Made by a program: the position numbers and the translations under genes
The notes under the pieces: model-generated
The model's input: the letters and a program-made list of their open reading frames with translations, nothing else
Database searches by the model: none
What the model was told of the DNA's origin: nothing
Assembly (NCBI GenBank): GCA_014058105.1
Contig: JACGCM010000146.1
Location: forward strand, 806,001-870,000
Direction of reading: 5' to 3'
DNA: 64,000 nucleotides
Origin: Kingdonia uniflora
Lineage: Eukaryota > Streptophyta > Magnoliopsida > Ranunculales > Circaeasteraceae
Shown here: piece by piece, positions 46,747-59,874 of the stretch
Layout: each line of letters starts with the position of its first letter
Position numbering within the stretch: the stretch's first letter is position 1

Positions 46747-46830
46747 TCGAGAGACACTTGAGTAATCTCTCTCAAGAACAAAATTCGATGAGAAACATTT
46801 TTGGGTTGTGTAACCCTAAATTCATCTCCT

Positions 46831-48047
46831 TCCTAGAGTTTTTTCCTCGGCTCGAAATAATGACTTCTGTAGTTCTACTTTTTCTTCTCTTAAAAGAGAT
46901 GTTTGGTTCGGGATTCTTCTGTTATAAGTAACTTATAACCATACATAGTTGATGCCTTTAAGGGCTAGAAAAACTAAAAAGACATAGGTATGATCTTGCT
47001 CCTCAATGGTCAGTTGGAGAAAAAGAGGGCCGGTTGCCTTTACCAAAGCAACTGACCTTACTGCTGCATATGATCTAAGGGCTAGAAAAAGTATAGAGAC
47101 ATATGACACATAGGTATGGCCTCATCATCATATCAATCTCTTATCCGACTTTAATCATGCTACTCAAGATTTTAATCATGGTTACCGTCAAAGATCAACT
47201 AATTTAGGAAATCGACGATGTTAAATAGGGAGATTACAATGATTTGGTGAATGTTCATCTTGTAGGAGTTATGATGCAGGTTCCCTTTCATTGTACTTTG
47301 ATGGTATGAGTATGGGCAACATGGGCACTGGCTAACTACCTACATCCGTCCCCCTTTGATCCTTAGCAATAACTTGTATGGAGGTTTTTTTGGTAATAAA
47401 CATATGTACGTTGACCTATCCTCCGAGTATGGATATGTTCCTGAAGAGTCATCCCAATCTTCAAGACTAAATTATACACAAAGAAGAAGAACCAGAGTAA
47501 TCGCTATAAGCGGTTGCCCTTCCCTGGGTATTATGCCGTAATTGCTACAACAAGAGTACGAGAACCACATAAGAAATTAGAATCTCTATTTTAAGCATTT
47601 GACATGGGAGGAGTATTCCTAGAATGTTTCTAAGGTCATTCAACAGTCGGAAAATAATGAATTTGAGGAGCCGTGTCACTCGTGTATTCATTAGTTTATC
47701 TATAACTTTATGAGACAATTCTTAAACTTCAAGTTGAAATTTATAATTGAATTGCTCATACCAAGTTGTAATAAATAATGGTTATCTCAATAAATAATGA
47801 TTATTTCATATTCCTTCACATTTTTTTTTTCAAGCTCACATATTTTTTGAGGCTCCTACACTTTTTCTTGGACATTTTTCTAAATACTATCTTATATTTT
47901 ATTCACATCTCTACTCGTTTTAAACAACATTACAATTTATCGCTTTAAACGTCAAAATATCAAAAGTATCATCGATAAATATAGATTTTTTTGGGTATAA
48001 ACCGGTTCTTTCCTTTAAGGATTAAAATATTGAGTGCGAAAATATCG
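46831..48047. other. No recognisable gene; short direct repeat
   Basis: AAGGGCTAGAAAAACTAAAAAGACATAGG-like sequence occurs twice (about 46958 and 47078). The plus-strand frame 47356-47541 (YVPEESSQSSRLNYTQRRRT) looks like a piece of a real protein but I cannot name it. Confidence 0.35.
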
Positions 48048-48807
48048 TGACACTACGTGAAAAAGAGTAAAAAACGACTTTGCAAATCAGTCGTTCTTTG
48101 CCTAAAGCGACTTGTTTTTTTGTCGAAATAAGAGTCGCGTTTTTTGTTCTCGACTTTTATTTGAGTCGTAATATTACGATTGAAAGTTAAGTTGTAAAAA
48201 CAGTAGTTTTTTGCAATATTTGCGACACATTAAAACGTCGTTTTATGCGTCACAATTAAATAACATAAATAAGAGTCGTAATATTCGTCGCATTTACCGC
48301 AATTTGCAACTGATATATTTGTTGCTTTATTGGTCGAATTATAACGACTCTGCTATAAGTCGCCAAATACGTAACATTTTTTCATTTTTGCAACTGACAT
48401 GATGGTCGTATTAAGTGTCATATAAAGCACGACATAAATAAGGGTTGTTACAATAATCGTTTTTGATAAAACTTTGTAACACATAAGTACGTCGTATTAT
48501 GTGTCGCATGAAAAAATGACTTAGATATACGTTGTAGGTACTGCCTTATTTTTACTATTTTGCAACTAATTTTTTCGTTGTTTTTTACGTCTCAGGCAAG
48601 CCCTCGCGAATTTTAAATAATCAGACAACAAAATCAACTTAACATATAAAACAATAATGACAAACAATTTTCAGTAAAAAGAAGATAGTAAAAATACCAA
48701 TTAAAAAATCATGTCAAACAACTTACCAATATCCAAAATAAAAATAAAAATGTCAAACAACTTACCAGAGTTAGCTTTAAATTCTCAAAAAAATATAAAA
48801 AAAAATT

Positions 48808-49030
48808 CACTGTATAATGGTAAATATCTTGAGCCAAGCTAGGGCTTCACCGGTAGAGACATCACCAAGGGTACGACTCTCAATATACAAACACGCCTTT
48901 TTGCGAATTACTTCATAGATTATAACACTGTAAAACCCTTCAGGGTGCAGTTGTATTAAACTGCACAGTTCCGTAAGCAACATTAGTGCCAAACATATCT
49001 TTCAATATGCATGAATTGCCGCTTGATGAC
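48808..49030 (-). pseudogene. CACTA accessory-ORF C-terminal fragment
   Basis: Minus strand: ILKDMFGTNVAYGTVQFNTT, a frameshift, LHPEGFYSVIIYEVI, then LGDVSTGEALAW and a stop. The pattern (VA.GTV ... H....V.I..VI ... GDV..GE.LAW) resembles the C-terminal domain of proteins encoded by the second gene of plant CACTA elements. Assignment is from memory of the pattern and moderate only. Confidence 0.45.
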
Positions 49031-49810
49031 TCGGGAGGTGGTGGTGAACATCGTCTTCCCTACAAGTAAATTGAAATAGTACGAAGTTAACATTAAATGA
49101 TAAAAACTATAACAATATTAAGTTTAAGAACTCTACAAAGATTTATGCCAAAAGAAAAAGAAGCATATTTCAAACATATGAGTTATACAAATAAGATATT
49201 GAGAAAATCAGGAGAAACTATCTCCCAGATAAGAAATTTCTATGTGGTTTACAGTCTGGGTAATAGTAAAACAATTGATCACAAATAACCACAAATATTC
49301 ACAACCGTGAAATGGTTTTAACACAGTTCATCCTTGTAAAAAATGTTCAAGGAAATGATCACCAGATTCCCGCAGCCGCTAGTCAAAGGGACAGGCCAAG
49401 TGAGAGTTTCCGTCGTGAGGCTTAAGCCCTCTAACATCGACATAATTGTGCTGTATTTGTTCCATCTTCGCTAGAAATCAGAACCTAAAATTTGAAGAAA
49501 CTAATAATGCTTAGTTATGTGGTTTTGAGTATTGACTTCCAAACCCCTCTGTGCTCTTTTATTTTTGATGTCTTCTTCCAAGTGATTATCTTATGTGTTA
49601 AGCATGTTACAACTTATATGTGACGTGACCATGTGGCCATGCTAAGACAAAGTTCTCTTGTAAAGAATAAAGAACACAAGATACCATTATTTCAGAGCTA
49701 GAATACCTTGAACTGGCACAAATGTTTGAAGCACACCCCATTTCAACCCTTAATGTGCAACACGACTTTTGGTACAACACATAGGGATACCTACCAATAC
49801 CTGAATGTAT

Positions 49811-50345
49811 CGTATGAGTGGCAGAAGAAAACAGCTACAACAACATCCCATAAAAAGGTGAATGGAAAACATAGTCAGAACCCTGTCCAGACTGTTCATA
49901 AAATGGACAGAAAAGACATCCCCAAAGGTGCTCCTAACCAAAGCAATACAGCCCACCTGGCTGGTGGGTGACAGAAGCTGCAAGTTACAGCAATAACACA
50001 CACAAGGATGCATGAGAAGTATATTCAGATCCTAATCAAAAATGGGACAGATGGCTATAACAGACTAGCTGCCCACAGGCAGATCCAGATGGTCAGAAAA
50101 TGGATGGAAAAGACACTGATTTCCAGATCAGGTCAACTCGGACTAAATCAGTTCAGAAAGTGGAAGGAGGAGACATTAAAGCTACAGTCCATCTTATGTA
50201 TGCCTCGTATGGGTGGCAAAAGCTAACAACTTCAAAAACATCACACAAAAGGGTGAATAGGAAACTGTTACAGAACCTTGTCCAGGCTATGCAGAAAATG
50301 GATAGGAAAGACATCCTCAAAGGACATCCTAACCAATCGTACATT
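49811..50345 (+). repeat. Duplicated segment, about 140 bp, 395 bp apart
   Basis: 49811-49955 and 50206-50345 share CGTATGRGTGGCARAAG, ACATCCCATAAAAAGGTGAAT-like, and ATGGAYAGRAAAGACATCC blocks, followed by CCTAACCAA. In one frame both read YGWQK/YEWQK...SHK.VN.K...NPVQ. I cannot name the parent sequence. It may be another captured piece. Confidence 0.5.
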
Positions 50346-50543
50346 GCAGCTAAGGATACATATCTAGGTGATATAAAAGACTAATGTTTTTGCAAGTCTG
50401 AAAAGAAGAGCAGCAACCAAGTGATGAGAAGCAAAGACAACAATTACATCTGGGTTGTCTTTTGAGGAAGGAGCTTCTGTTTTTTGTCTGTTTGTATATA
50501 TTGCTTTTGCAATTTCTTAGTTTTGTCAGGGATTTTATTTTAG

Positions 50544-51028
50544 CAGCTTATATCAAGGCTATCTCAGCTGTAATGGAATGTCAAGCTGTAATGGCATCAG
50601 ATTTTAGAATGGGACAGTTCCGCTTTCTGAAAAGATTACTCCTTATGCATGGACACTGGAATTATCACCGAGTTGGTTACATGATTTTGTACAACTTCTA
50701 CCGCAATGCTGCGTTTGTACTGATGTTATTCTGGTATTTATTATCCACAGCCTTTTCTACGACATCTGTATTGACAGATTGGAGTAGCATGTTCTATTCT
50801 GTGATCTATACTTCTGTTCCTACTATCGTTGTTGGTATTCTCAACAAGGATTTGAGTCATAAAACCCTACTCAAGTTTCTAAAGCTATATTGCGCTGGGC
50901 ATAGACAGGAAAATTACAATATGCAACTATTTTGGCTCACAATGGGCGACACTCTAGCAAAGTCTTGTTATTTTCTACATTCCATTCTTTATCTACAAGG
51001 ATAGTTCTATAGATATCTAGAGTCTCGG
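50544..51028 (+). pseudogene. ALA1-like P4-ATPase (phospholipid flippase) exon fragment
   Basis: After a TTTTAG acceptor: AAYIKAISAVMECQAVMASD, then FRFLKRLLLMHGHWNYHRVG, YMILYNFYRNAAFVLMLFWY and DWSSMFYSVIYTSVPTIVVG, then ILNKDLSHKTLL. After a frameshift it reads FYIPFFIYKDSSIDI and a stop where Trp is expected. This is the membrane-domain half of ALA1-type aminophospholipid flippases. The catalytic (DKTG, ATP-binding) part is absent. About 37 bp containing GATAGTTCTATAGATATCTA is duplicated at the end (51002-51049). The exon is long and well preserved, so capture is fairly recent. Confidence 0.85.
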
Positions 51029-51852
51029 ATAGTTCTATAGATATCTACAAGGATAGTGCTTTCAACCCCAACTTCATCTACAAAAAAAAAAAAAGGAAAG
51101 AAAAGAAAAACTAGATGTAAGAAATACCTGAGATGTGGAAACATTGTTTTCAAAAGGACGATGCATATACGTTCCACGTGTGAGATAACGTTAGTACGTG
51201 TAGGTGTAGACAGAAGGCTTCTTAATGATTAGTACGTCGTTCTTATTTTGTTGGTAGGATAGCTCTCGTATATATCCTAAGCTTTGCTCTATCATGTTGG
51301 CATCCTCTAGCACCCAAATGGGAAGATTGGAAACCGGAAGACTACATGCCCAGAGAAAAATGTTACCACTGATTGATTGCTACTAATTGAGCTCCATCGT
51401 GCAAATATCTTGGAAGGTGTGTACTTGGTGCAAATCTTAATGCTCTGTTTGGTGTGTACTGTGTAAAGACCTTTCAGAAATCAATTTGGAACAGGAAATA
51501 GCAATGCATATTTTCATCTTGGTTTGCAATTGGGATGTGGTTTGTACTTTAAATTCACTCAAAATCCTGTGTTCATCTACAGGCTCACCTCACGAAAGTT
51601 GTCAATTGGCAGAGACCAAGCAAAAAGGAAACGCAGAGATCAAAAGAGAACAAGAATAACTGCCAGGACTTGCTGGTTAAACTCGTATTTATTTGCAGTG
51701 CGTAGAACACATACATGATCAATTGTATATGTAAGGTTTTTCAGAAACTTGATGTTTACTCATCATTTGGCATTCTTGTTCTTTGAACAAAAGTTATCCT
51801 TAGAACCAAAAAAAATAAAAAATAAAAATAAAAACACTGCGAACTTGTCCAG

Positions 51853-53198
51853 TTGCAATCTAATGGTGGTGGATTTGGAAAGATGGAGAAACATAGCACA
51901 ATGCCACGGTTATCCAGCGACCATTCTGCTCATAATTTTATGTGGATGAGTACTAATAACATAACTCATTCATATAAGAAAAAGAAGAGTTATATTGAAC
52001 CGCCATGTCCACAAGACAATTTAAGACTGTCTTCTCCGAAGATTTACTTAAACCATAGTCTCGGTGACTGTACAAAAAGAGCAGAATTTGAATGCCAAAA
52101 TTCAATTTTGGGAAGCAAGAATTCTCTTTATCAGTTGGATACAGATCTGAACTAGATGAATATCTCTTCCCAGGAGCTTGAAAAACAAAGAGAATGAATA
52201 AAATCTAAACGACCAACAGTGCGGCTAATGGGAAATGATGTTACAGTAGGTGAAAGCAACAATGGTGTCCGTGATTCTGAGGATGGGAATATCCCGCCTA
52301 CCATGACATCTCCTGACACATCTCAATACCTATTATACCATGGACCATAGTTTCTTTTGGAGTTTATTTACATCAAGGTTGTTTGCTTTGAAGCTTGTTC
52401 GTTGGTCCGTCTTGAGCCTTTTTTACTTTATTACCTTCTTTGCACCTGGTTTGGGTTACATTTATTTCCACGGATCGAAAAACCTTGAGAACTCATAAAA
52501 ATTGCAACATGACGCGGAAAGAAGGCAATGCAATAAAAAGACTCAAGCCGATCCAACGAGAAAACTTCAAAGCAAACACAGCAAAAACCTTAATGAAGAA
52601 GAAGTCCAAAAAAGCCACAATACGTGGTATAATAGGCAACTCAACCTGAGTGCAAATAAACTAATGTATAGCAAGGGATCAAGCCAGTTAGGTGAGTATA
52701 AGGAAGGTTCATTTGAGCTTGAATAGTCCAAAAATGAACTCGTAACAAAGTAATGCAATGTCTGCAGCATGTTCCTTGAAAAGATCGGGTCCATCTAAGT
52801 TCTAAACTAAAGTGTGATAATCACATGTTTGATTCCTTTGCATACAGGGACAAAGGAAATCAAATAGGTAGGAATGGATTTGGCTCTTCTAAAGTGGATG
52901 GGTCAGGTCCTACTGAACTAAACTATGATGGTTATACGCTTGAACCCGGTGCATACAGGGCGAAAGGAAATCAAAATTGTTGGAGTAAATTGAAAGATTC
53001 ATATGCAATTAGCTCTTCTAAAGTAGATGGGTTTGAAATATCAGGTCCTACTAAACTAAGTGCGGGCGCAAAGCAGTTGCAGATAAAGTTAATGCATGTC
53101 GAACTCATTCAACCATCCCTTTTGGGGCACTAAGTAAATCTGGTAAAGTTTCAGAGTTTCTAAAGAAAGCAGAAAATATCTACAGATTTTCCAAGTAA
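51853..53198 (+). pseudogene. Captured fragments of an unidentified plant gene
   Basis: Frame 51853-52155 reads SNGGGFGKMEKHSTMPRLSS and PPCPQDNLRLSSPKIYLNHS. After stops, RPTVRLMGNDVTVGE (about 52210) leads on. From 52825 come two imperfect repeats of (AYR)KGNQ...SSKVDG...GPT(K/E)L, then, in a shifted frame, THSTIPFGALSKSGKVSEFL and KKAENIYRFSK with a stop or GT donor at 53196. The conserved low-complexity nuclear-protein style and intron-like gaps say host gene. I do not know the family. It lies directly downstream of the flippase piece on the same strand. Confidence 0.55.
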
Positions 53199-55509
53199 GT
53201 GAGACATTTTCTTAGAGTTATTCACCAATTAGTTTATGCAAATTATGCTCATTGTTTTGCTTTTTTGTAACATAAATTGCCCGGATCAAATGCTTACTAT
53301 GGAGTCTAGATCTTTGGGAACAGTATGTAATCCTTAATCATGTTATAATATTCGACTACTGGGGGAACGACAGTCAAAAACCACCTACTTGATCTGTAAG
53401 AGTCTAGTTGTCATAATCAAGTAAAACATGTAATTTAGTACTTTGTGTAAATCGTGCATGCCTGTGTTTTTGCAGTGCCATGCTTGTATAAAGTTCATTA
53501 CTTGCCTAAAGTATCAGGTAGCAGCTCTAATATTTTGGTAAGATGGTTATATATTTATATATATATCTCCCTGAATTATGTATACTATCAAACTAAAAAG
53601 AACAGAAGTATTAAGTAATACACATGGAACAAATTATATATGTCATTAAAGTAAAAAAATACATTAACATATTAGAGATAGCTTATCTCAGTCTGAATCC
53701 CCAATTCAATTTCAATGGCCCAAATCTTCCAGCAATTACGAGAGAACAAGCATATACCTTTGTAAAACAAAAACAACAACAAAACAAATAGAAGTTGTAA
53801 GAAATCCTAAGAACATTCAATTGAATTAATAATGGAGTCTACCCAAAAATTGATTTTTACCCAAATTAACAATTAAGTAAAATAGAAAGAGAAAATGGAT
53901 ATGGAGATTGAGAGAGGTCGTACCTTCAATTATCTACGAAAGGAATTATAATCCTCAGATTTATGGAGAAGTAATTAGAATCTAAATAACCAATTCAAAC
54001 TCTAACCGAATAATTGAAGAGAATCATGGGGAGTGGGGAAGAGAATCGTGGGGAGGAGGGAAGCCAAATTTGCAATTGAAATTTTCGCGGGAGAATCACG
54101 AGATAGCTTCAAATCGTAAGGGAATCGTGGGAGGGGAGAGTTGTAGGAAGGAGGGAAAATTGAACCTGCTTAATGTTTAAGTAACAAAAAATGTTAAATA
54201 AAACGTTTAAAGAATGTAGTTTGTCATAGTCATTTTTTCCTGTTTTTGGTGTAGCGAATGATATCACTTTATTCAGAGCAGTTTCCAAACAAGGTTAACC
54301 TTCTAATTATCACATTTCTTAATAAGCATACATGATCAATCACCTTTCTACCAAATTATGTTTGTGGCAAGAACAACATTTATAGTAGTTCTTATTATGT
54401 TGAAACCTGGTATATGAATTATGTCAGACATCTGAGACCCTTGATTGTTTTGTTATGTTCATTTCTTCTTCCTTATTGAATAAGTTTTTTGTTTATAAGA
54501 TCATTTTATGCTCTCTAATAAAAGTCTTCTGTTTAGTCCATAGAAAGATGTAAGATCATATGGCTTACTACTTTCCTCAATTGACAAACAATCTATTTTA
54601 CGAGTACCTCAATAAGGATGGAACAAATTGTCACAAAATATAGGGAACATAATCTATAAGAGTTAACTAGAAACATTCATCACTCAAGATTCAAATAAGC
54701 TTTTACCATTTGAAATATCCGGGGAAACCTAATCAGATCACACGATCAAAGGCCAAAAGATTAACAAGCATTTCCTGTAAGCCAATGCTTGATGTCAATG
54801 TAATTGTATAGTATTCCCGTGGTATCCCCTTCTACGAGACAACGCTCCGAGCCTTAAGTATTGTTTCCAGATAACTCTTATATTTTATATGTTTCTTTGT
54901 TGTATTTCCATGTTCCATTAAGATGGATTGTTAGGGATGAGTTTGTTTCTCAGTAGTTACTTTAATGAAATCTTAGGAAATTACCCAATTCAGATTGTGG
55001 AAAAATTGTTGGAGATTGATCAATTTGCGCGAGGTTAGGGTTTTTTAGGTATTTGATTTGAGAGGAAATTATAAAATTTCTTCTGAGAGACAAATTCGTA
55101 GAAAGATACATGGATTGGGATATTAGATTTCAACTTTACCTCAGAGATTTAAGGAATCCCAACTTGATTAGATCCTGATTTTAGATTTGCGCGGGTATAT
55201 TGGTTCTCTCATCGTTTAATTTGAGCGGGGAATTAATAGAGTTTGTTTTTGGGGAGAAGGACTAAAGTTGTATATTGATAATCAAATAAAGCAACTTGAT
55301 CAAGTGTTTAAATTATAAGAGTTTTACAACTCCTTAAACAGTCGTATGTTTTAAGACATAAATAAGAAGGAAAAAAATTAAAACGACTGGGGTTCTAAAA
55401 TTATGACTTCTAATGGAAGTTGTATTTTTCATTCAAAGTATGACACATGTGCCAAGTCGTAAATTACTATCCAAAAGTGTTGGTATTTACACGTTTTTAC
55501 GTAGTGTGA

Positions 55510-57020
55510 TAAAATCAAAATACTATGATAAAATCAGAATGGTGAGGGGTCGATAAAATCGCTGGTTTCGATATTTTCATCTATGAGTTAAAGATAAAGG
55601 GTAAAGTTGTTGAGAGTAGATATATAGATGAATTTCTTGACTTATTTAGGTTTAGATTCAAGCACAGTTAATTCTTTATAAGGTAATTGGGTCTATTTAT
55701 GTGTTTTTCAAGTAAGAGATTATGTCATATGTACCAAAGCTATGATGCTTAGCAAATTCAGCTACTCATTAATGGTAGTAGATGCTATCTTAGAGTTTTA
55801 GAAAAGGAAGGAGTTAGCCACTTTCCAACAACAACCGAGGTCGTTAGTGGAGGAATTAGTATTGGATTGGAATGCACAACTAGTATTTTGGACCCTGTGG
55901 CAGCTATAATATGTATATTATGAGAAGCAAGGTGGGAACATGAGAGAGGAGACATTGGTAGGTAGCATAATTATTATCTAAGGTACTTGGTTTTCAATCA
56001 GATCTTTTTTCTTTAGTTTACTAGGTTTTTCTCTTTTGCGATGTGCTTTCAAGTACCGCCCTGTATAATAGCCTTTTGTAATCTCTTCCTATATGAATGA
56101 AAAAGAAAATTGGGACGGAGGCCTTATGATTCTTTTCCTCTCACATCTACATACCAAGCACAACTTTCATTATTCGTGACATGCTTTCAAGCGCCATCCT
56201 GTATAGTTGTTTTTGTAATCTCTTTTTATATGAATGTAAAAGAAAATTGGGATGGATGTCTTCTGAATCGTTTTCTCTTACATGTGTCTACCGACCCAGA
56301 ATTTCAGATTTTTTATGTTGCATTTCTTGACGTTGTTAACAGTAAAATGATTTAGTTGTTTAAAGCCGAGTTTGTGAAATCAAAGCAGCAAAATTGATAC
56401 CCTTCTCCGGCAAATAACCAGATCTTAGCAGTATGATAATTTATCATTATCTACAATGACTTTTTTTTTCTATTCACTTCTTCAAATATATAGCTCTGTC
56501 CATATAACTCTTTGGTAATTGCTTGCAAAAACATTGATCGCACTTATTTGATTTTACAAAAACACATCCAAGGAAAAATGGGGGTAAAATAATGCTCCAG
56601 AAAAGCTAAATGTTGCATTAGTTCCTCTTGACCTATAATATAATTTGGTTATGTTTATTTATTGTTAAAAGCTATGTAACATGAGCTCGGGTGCAATGCA
56701 ACTTGGCTATCGATAAAAGGTATGGAACAAAAGGTAAAATATTTATTTAGATTTCAAGATTCTCAATGTGATTATTGGACCCTTATGAGCAAAAATTATT
56801 AGGTAAATTTAAAGTTTCGTGGAAAGAATTTGATCATCATTTTTCCTTGGCATTTGCCTTAGTTTGCGGATTGGATTATTGACCAATCTGTGTACATAAC
56901 ATCTAATTATATTGGGTGAACATTCATTCTACTAATGAATAAGTTTAAAGTACTGGGAGGTTGAATACTACCATTTTTGTCGCTACGATAATTACTTTTC
57001 ATGTGATGTGGTATTTTTTT
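55510..57020. other. No recognisable gene; one tandem duplication
   Basis: 56046-56151 and 56182-56290 are diverged copies (GCTTTCAAGYRCCRYCCTGTATA, TATGAATGNAAAAGAAAATTG). The rest is AT-rich without exon-like structure. Confidence 0.5.
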
Positions 57021-57024
57021 TGAT

Positions 57025-57094
57025 GGACTATAAGCTCAAAATGGATTGAGCGCTCAAATTGTTGAGAGGTTGGTGGTTCAAATCCATCTAGTCT
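57025..57094 (+). tRNA. tRNA-like pseudogene (possibly Asn type)
   Basis: Folds as a cloverleaf: acceptor GGACTAT/CTAGTCT (6 of 7 pairs counting G.T), D stem GCTC/GAGC, T arm GGTGG-TTCAAAT-CCATC with the B-box GGTTCAAATCC, 5-nt variable loop. The anticodon arm CTCAAATTGTTGAG is about 3 nt short, so no normal 7-nt loop forms; a GTT anticodon is possible but not certain. It is followed by a T-run like a Pol III terminator. Non-functional tRNA or tRNA-derived SINE head. Confidence 0.5.
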
Positions 57095-57542
57095 GATTTT
57101 TTTTTATATGTAAGATTAACTCCCATAAATCTAGCTTTTGTTATGCACATGATTATGAGTTCCACCTGATTATTGCCGTAAAACTAGAATAAGTTGAAAA
57201 ATTTAAGATAATATCTCTTCGACCTCGTTGGTAACAACAGAACCTGGAGATGAAATGTCCAAGCTTGCAAATAGTAAACGTGGCAAAAAATAAAAGAGAA
57301 TTACCTACTCCATTCCTCTTATTGTCGTATATCACGGTAGTTATTTTCATTTATAGAACTTCCATGGTACTTTGCACACAAATTACCCATGTGAAAGAAA
57401 ATTACAAACTTTACCTGCTTATTACCTCCTGTAAAATAATTGGGTTATCTGAATTTTAGATATTGAACGTAAAATTTTGTGATGAGTCCTAAGTCTTAAT
57501 TGTGATGCACTGTTGGCTTAAATTGTCTTTTGTGTTGTTCAG

Positions 57543-57770
<228 letters not shown>

Positions 57771-59056
57771 GTGAGTCTTTTATATGCAACTCATTCCTTT
57801 TGTTGATGTTTTCTAGTTATTATACTTTAAGCACTTTTTTCATGGATATGTGGGTCTATTGATGATGCTATCGAGTTTATTGGCCCCTCTTCCCTTAGGA
57901 AAAAAAAATAAAAAGATGAAGAAAAAATAAGGCGTTTGTTGATGCTCTATGTTTGTTTAATTATAGAATGTATCCCTTTTGTCATGGAGGATTGGTAAAG
58001 GTTTGTTGGTACCATAAATAAAAGAAATGCTCAGATGAGCTCTTATAGAAAAGATATGGTCTTGGATCCGTAATTTCTCTATTCATAGTAGCCAACATCT
58101 GGTAATGGTCTTTAATATGTGGTTTTGGAAATGATCATAAACCATTTTATTCTTTGTAGTAAAAACATCACCTGGAAAACATTTACCCCTAAACTTTTCA
58201 TATATATACTTGCATACATAGACGGTATATACATCCATATCGTTCATGTATGCATTGTACTCGAACTACAACTAGAACATGCTTTACATGGTGAAATCAC
58301 ATGGGCTAAGTCTTGACGGAATTAGAAACAAATAGGCCATGGAAATGATATACCGGATATTGTTCATGTTCCCTAAATTTGGTTGGGATGTTTCCTGAAT
58401 TTGATTGTCACATATTATGAAAAAGGTACCTTAAAGCTAATTTTTTTATATTATATGATATCCATCTACTTTTTTAACTAGTGTCATGTTAGTAAGTGAA
58501 AAGTCGACTTTATGAGTTATTCACAAGGTAGACAAAGAGATAAAGACGAGGAACATATTAAGCTTGAGAAATAACTTTAATCTAACATCGAACTATCGAA
58601 GAAAATGATAGTATTGGCGAAAGTGATGCATAAAGGTGATTTATATGTCTTGAGATTTGAGGGAAAATGTTGAAGAGAAGGATTAGGCCTTAAAAGGTGT
58701 CAACAAGAAATATTTAAGTGGCAAAAAGCAAATGAAAATTATTAAGACCCCTTCTTTTGTTTTGAATAGAAATCCTAAGTAGAACAAATATGGTCTATTA
58801 CAAACAACCCATTCTACAACAACAACAAATATGGTCTATTACAAACAACCCATTCTCAACATTGATGCTAAAATGTACGTTTTATACATATCAAGTTTAA
58901 ATAAAAAAAACCTAGTCTTATTCTAAATGCGCCAAGAAAATTACAGATATCAATAAACATAGTACTTCAAATATATGAAATTTTATAATAAAAACATAAA
59001 CAACAATTTTCTTCAAATCAAAGCACCACTTCATCAAGTTCTCCCATAATCTTAAA
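57771..59056. other. No recognisable gene
   Basis: AT-rich. AACAACAAATATGGTCTATTA-type sequence is duplicated in tandem at about 58786-58856. Short open frames show no identifiable features. Confidence 0.4.
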
Positions 59057-59410
59057 CTAATATTTAGACTCCATTTTATAGACCCGTTTGATCTTATAAT
59101 ACATTTCCTTGTTATATTTATCTTCATCAAATAAATCATCAGTAAAAGTTGTAACAATATCCATTGCGTCCGCTCGACATATTGGGCATCTTAATGACTT
59201 CTTTTTTTCTACGGGCATTGCCTTGGGAATACATTGAATTTGAAATATATGACAATATTTAAGTTTGCATACAAACTGTACCTCACTCATTTTATCAAAG
59301 CATATAAGCAACTTTCCTCTTCGCTAACAGATTTTTCAGCCGCCTTTAACCATGATTGAAAATCAATATTTTATCCCGGATTTATATTATTCTTATACAC
59401 CTTCCGATCC
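59057..59410 (-). pseudogene. RING-finger E3 ligase-like pseudogene
   Basis: Minus strand: NIDFQSWLKAAEKSVSEEES, a 1-nt deletion, then CLICFDKMSEVQFVCKLKYC, HIFQIQCI, 12 residues, and CPICRADAMDIV, a C-terminal tail and a stop at 59057. The order C..C ... C.H.F(H)..C ... CP.CR is RING-H2. The expected CGHIFH is CHIFQ (one residue lost, His to Gln), so zinc binding is broken. An upstream open stretch (59731-59540) might be a 5' exon or leader. Confidence 0.6.
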
Positions 59411-59874
59411 AAAATCATTAACTTTCTTACATGACGATAAAAAAAAGAAAATATGTTAGACGCACATTTGTACTCATTAGAATTATACCTTGGCAAGTCT
59501 AAAATTACCTACAACAGCAACGATTGATACATTTGTTAATCAAGAGACAACGACATAAACAGAAACCAATAATGAAGATAAAAAACAACAAGAACTTACT
59601 ATTAACTCTAGAAGCTTCAAATAGGAAATCTTCTTTTTCTTGTTTGGTGAAAATGAAATATGAAGAGATGAGAATATTTTAAAAAAATGAAGTTTTTGTT
59701 GGGAAGAGCAAGGTTTTGGAAATCTACTCAAAATAGTTTTCCAATGAAGTGGGCAATATTTATCTAGGCTCCAGTTGGACCCATATACTAAATGACCCGT
59801 TACATTGAACTAGATTCAGATGTGTCCTTGTTAATGCAGTAGATAACCCAAGATGATAATACATGAACCGATTA

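Larger units (their letters stand above)
41195..46830 (-). mobile_element. L1-type LINE with C-terminal RNase H
   Basis: Minus-strand ORF1 (46746-45397) and ORF2 (45387-41320) in the standard order, followed by a 3' region with an AATAAA signal (about 41225) and an A-rich end. Near full length but inactive: several frameshifts and stops, and a changed catalytic residue in RT. Borders are approximate; I could not identify a target-site duplication. Confidence 0.85.
48051..55506. mobile_element. CACTA (En/Spm) element carrying captured host gene pieces (7.46 kb)
   Basis: Ends CACTACGTGAAAAAG and, inverse, CACTACGTAAAAACG. A perfect 3-bp TGA lies on both sides (48048-48050, 55507-55509). Both subterminal regions are rich in AGTCGT/TCGCAA-type words (48070-48600 and 55330-55470), as CACTA elements are. 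Inside: a fragment probably from the element's own second ORF (minus, 48808-49030) and plus-strand pieces of an ALA1-like P4-ATPase and of another plant gene. I see no TNPD transposase, so it is non-autonomous. 53.2-55.3 kb holds no recognisable gene. Confidence 0.85.

Noticed and set aside
53196..53205. Definite stop codon for the captured CACTA gene
   Set aside because: AAGTAAGT can be read either as a Lys-stop or as a splice donor; I could not decide.
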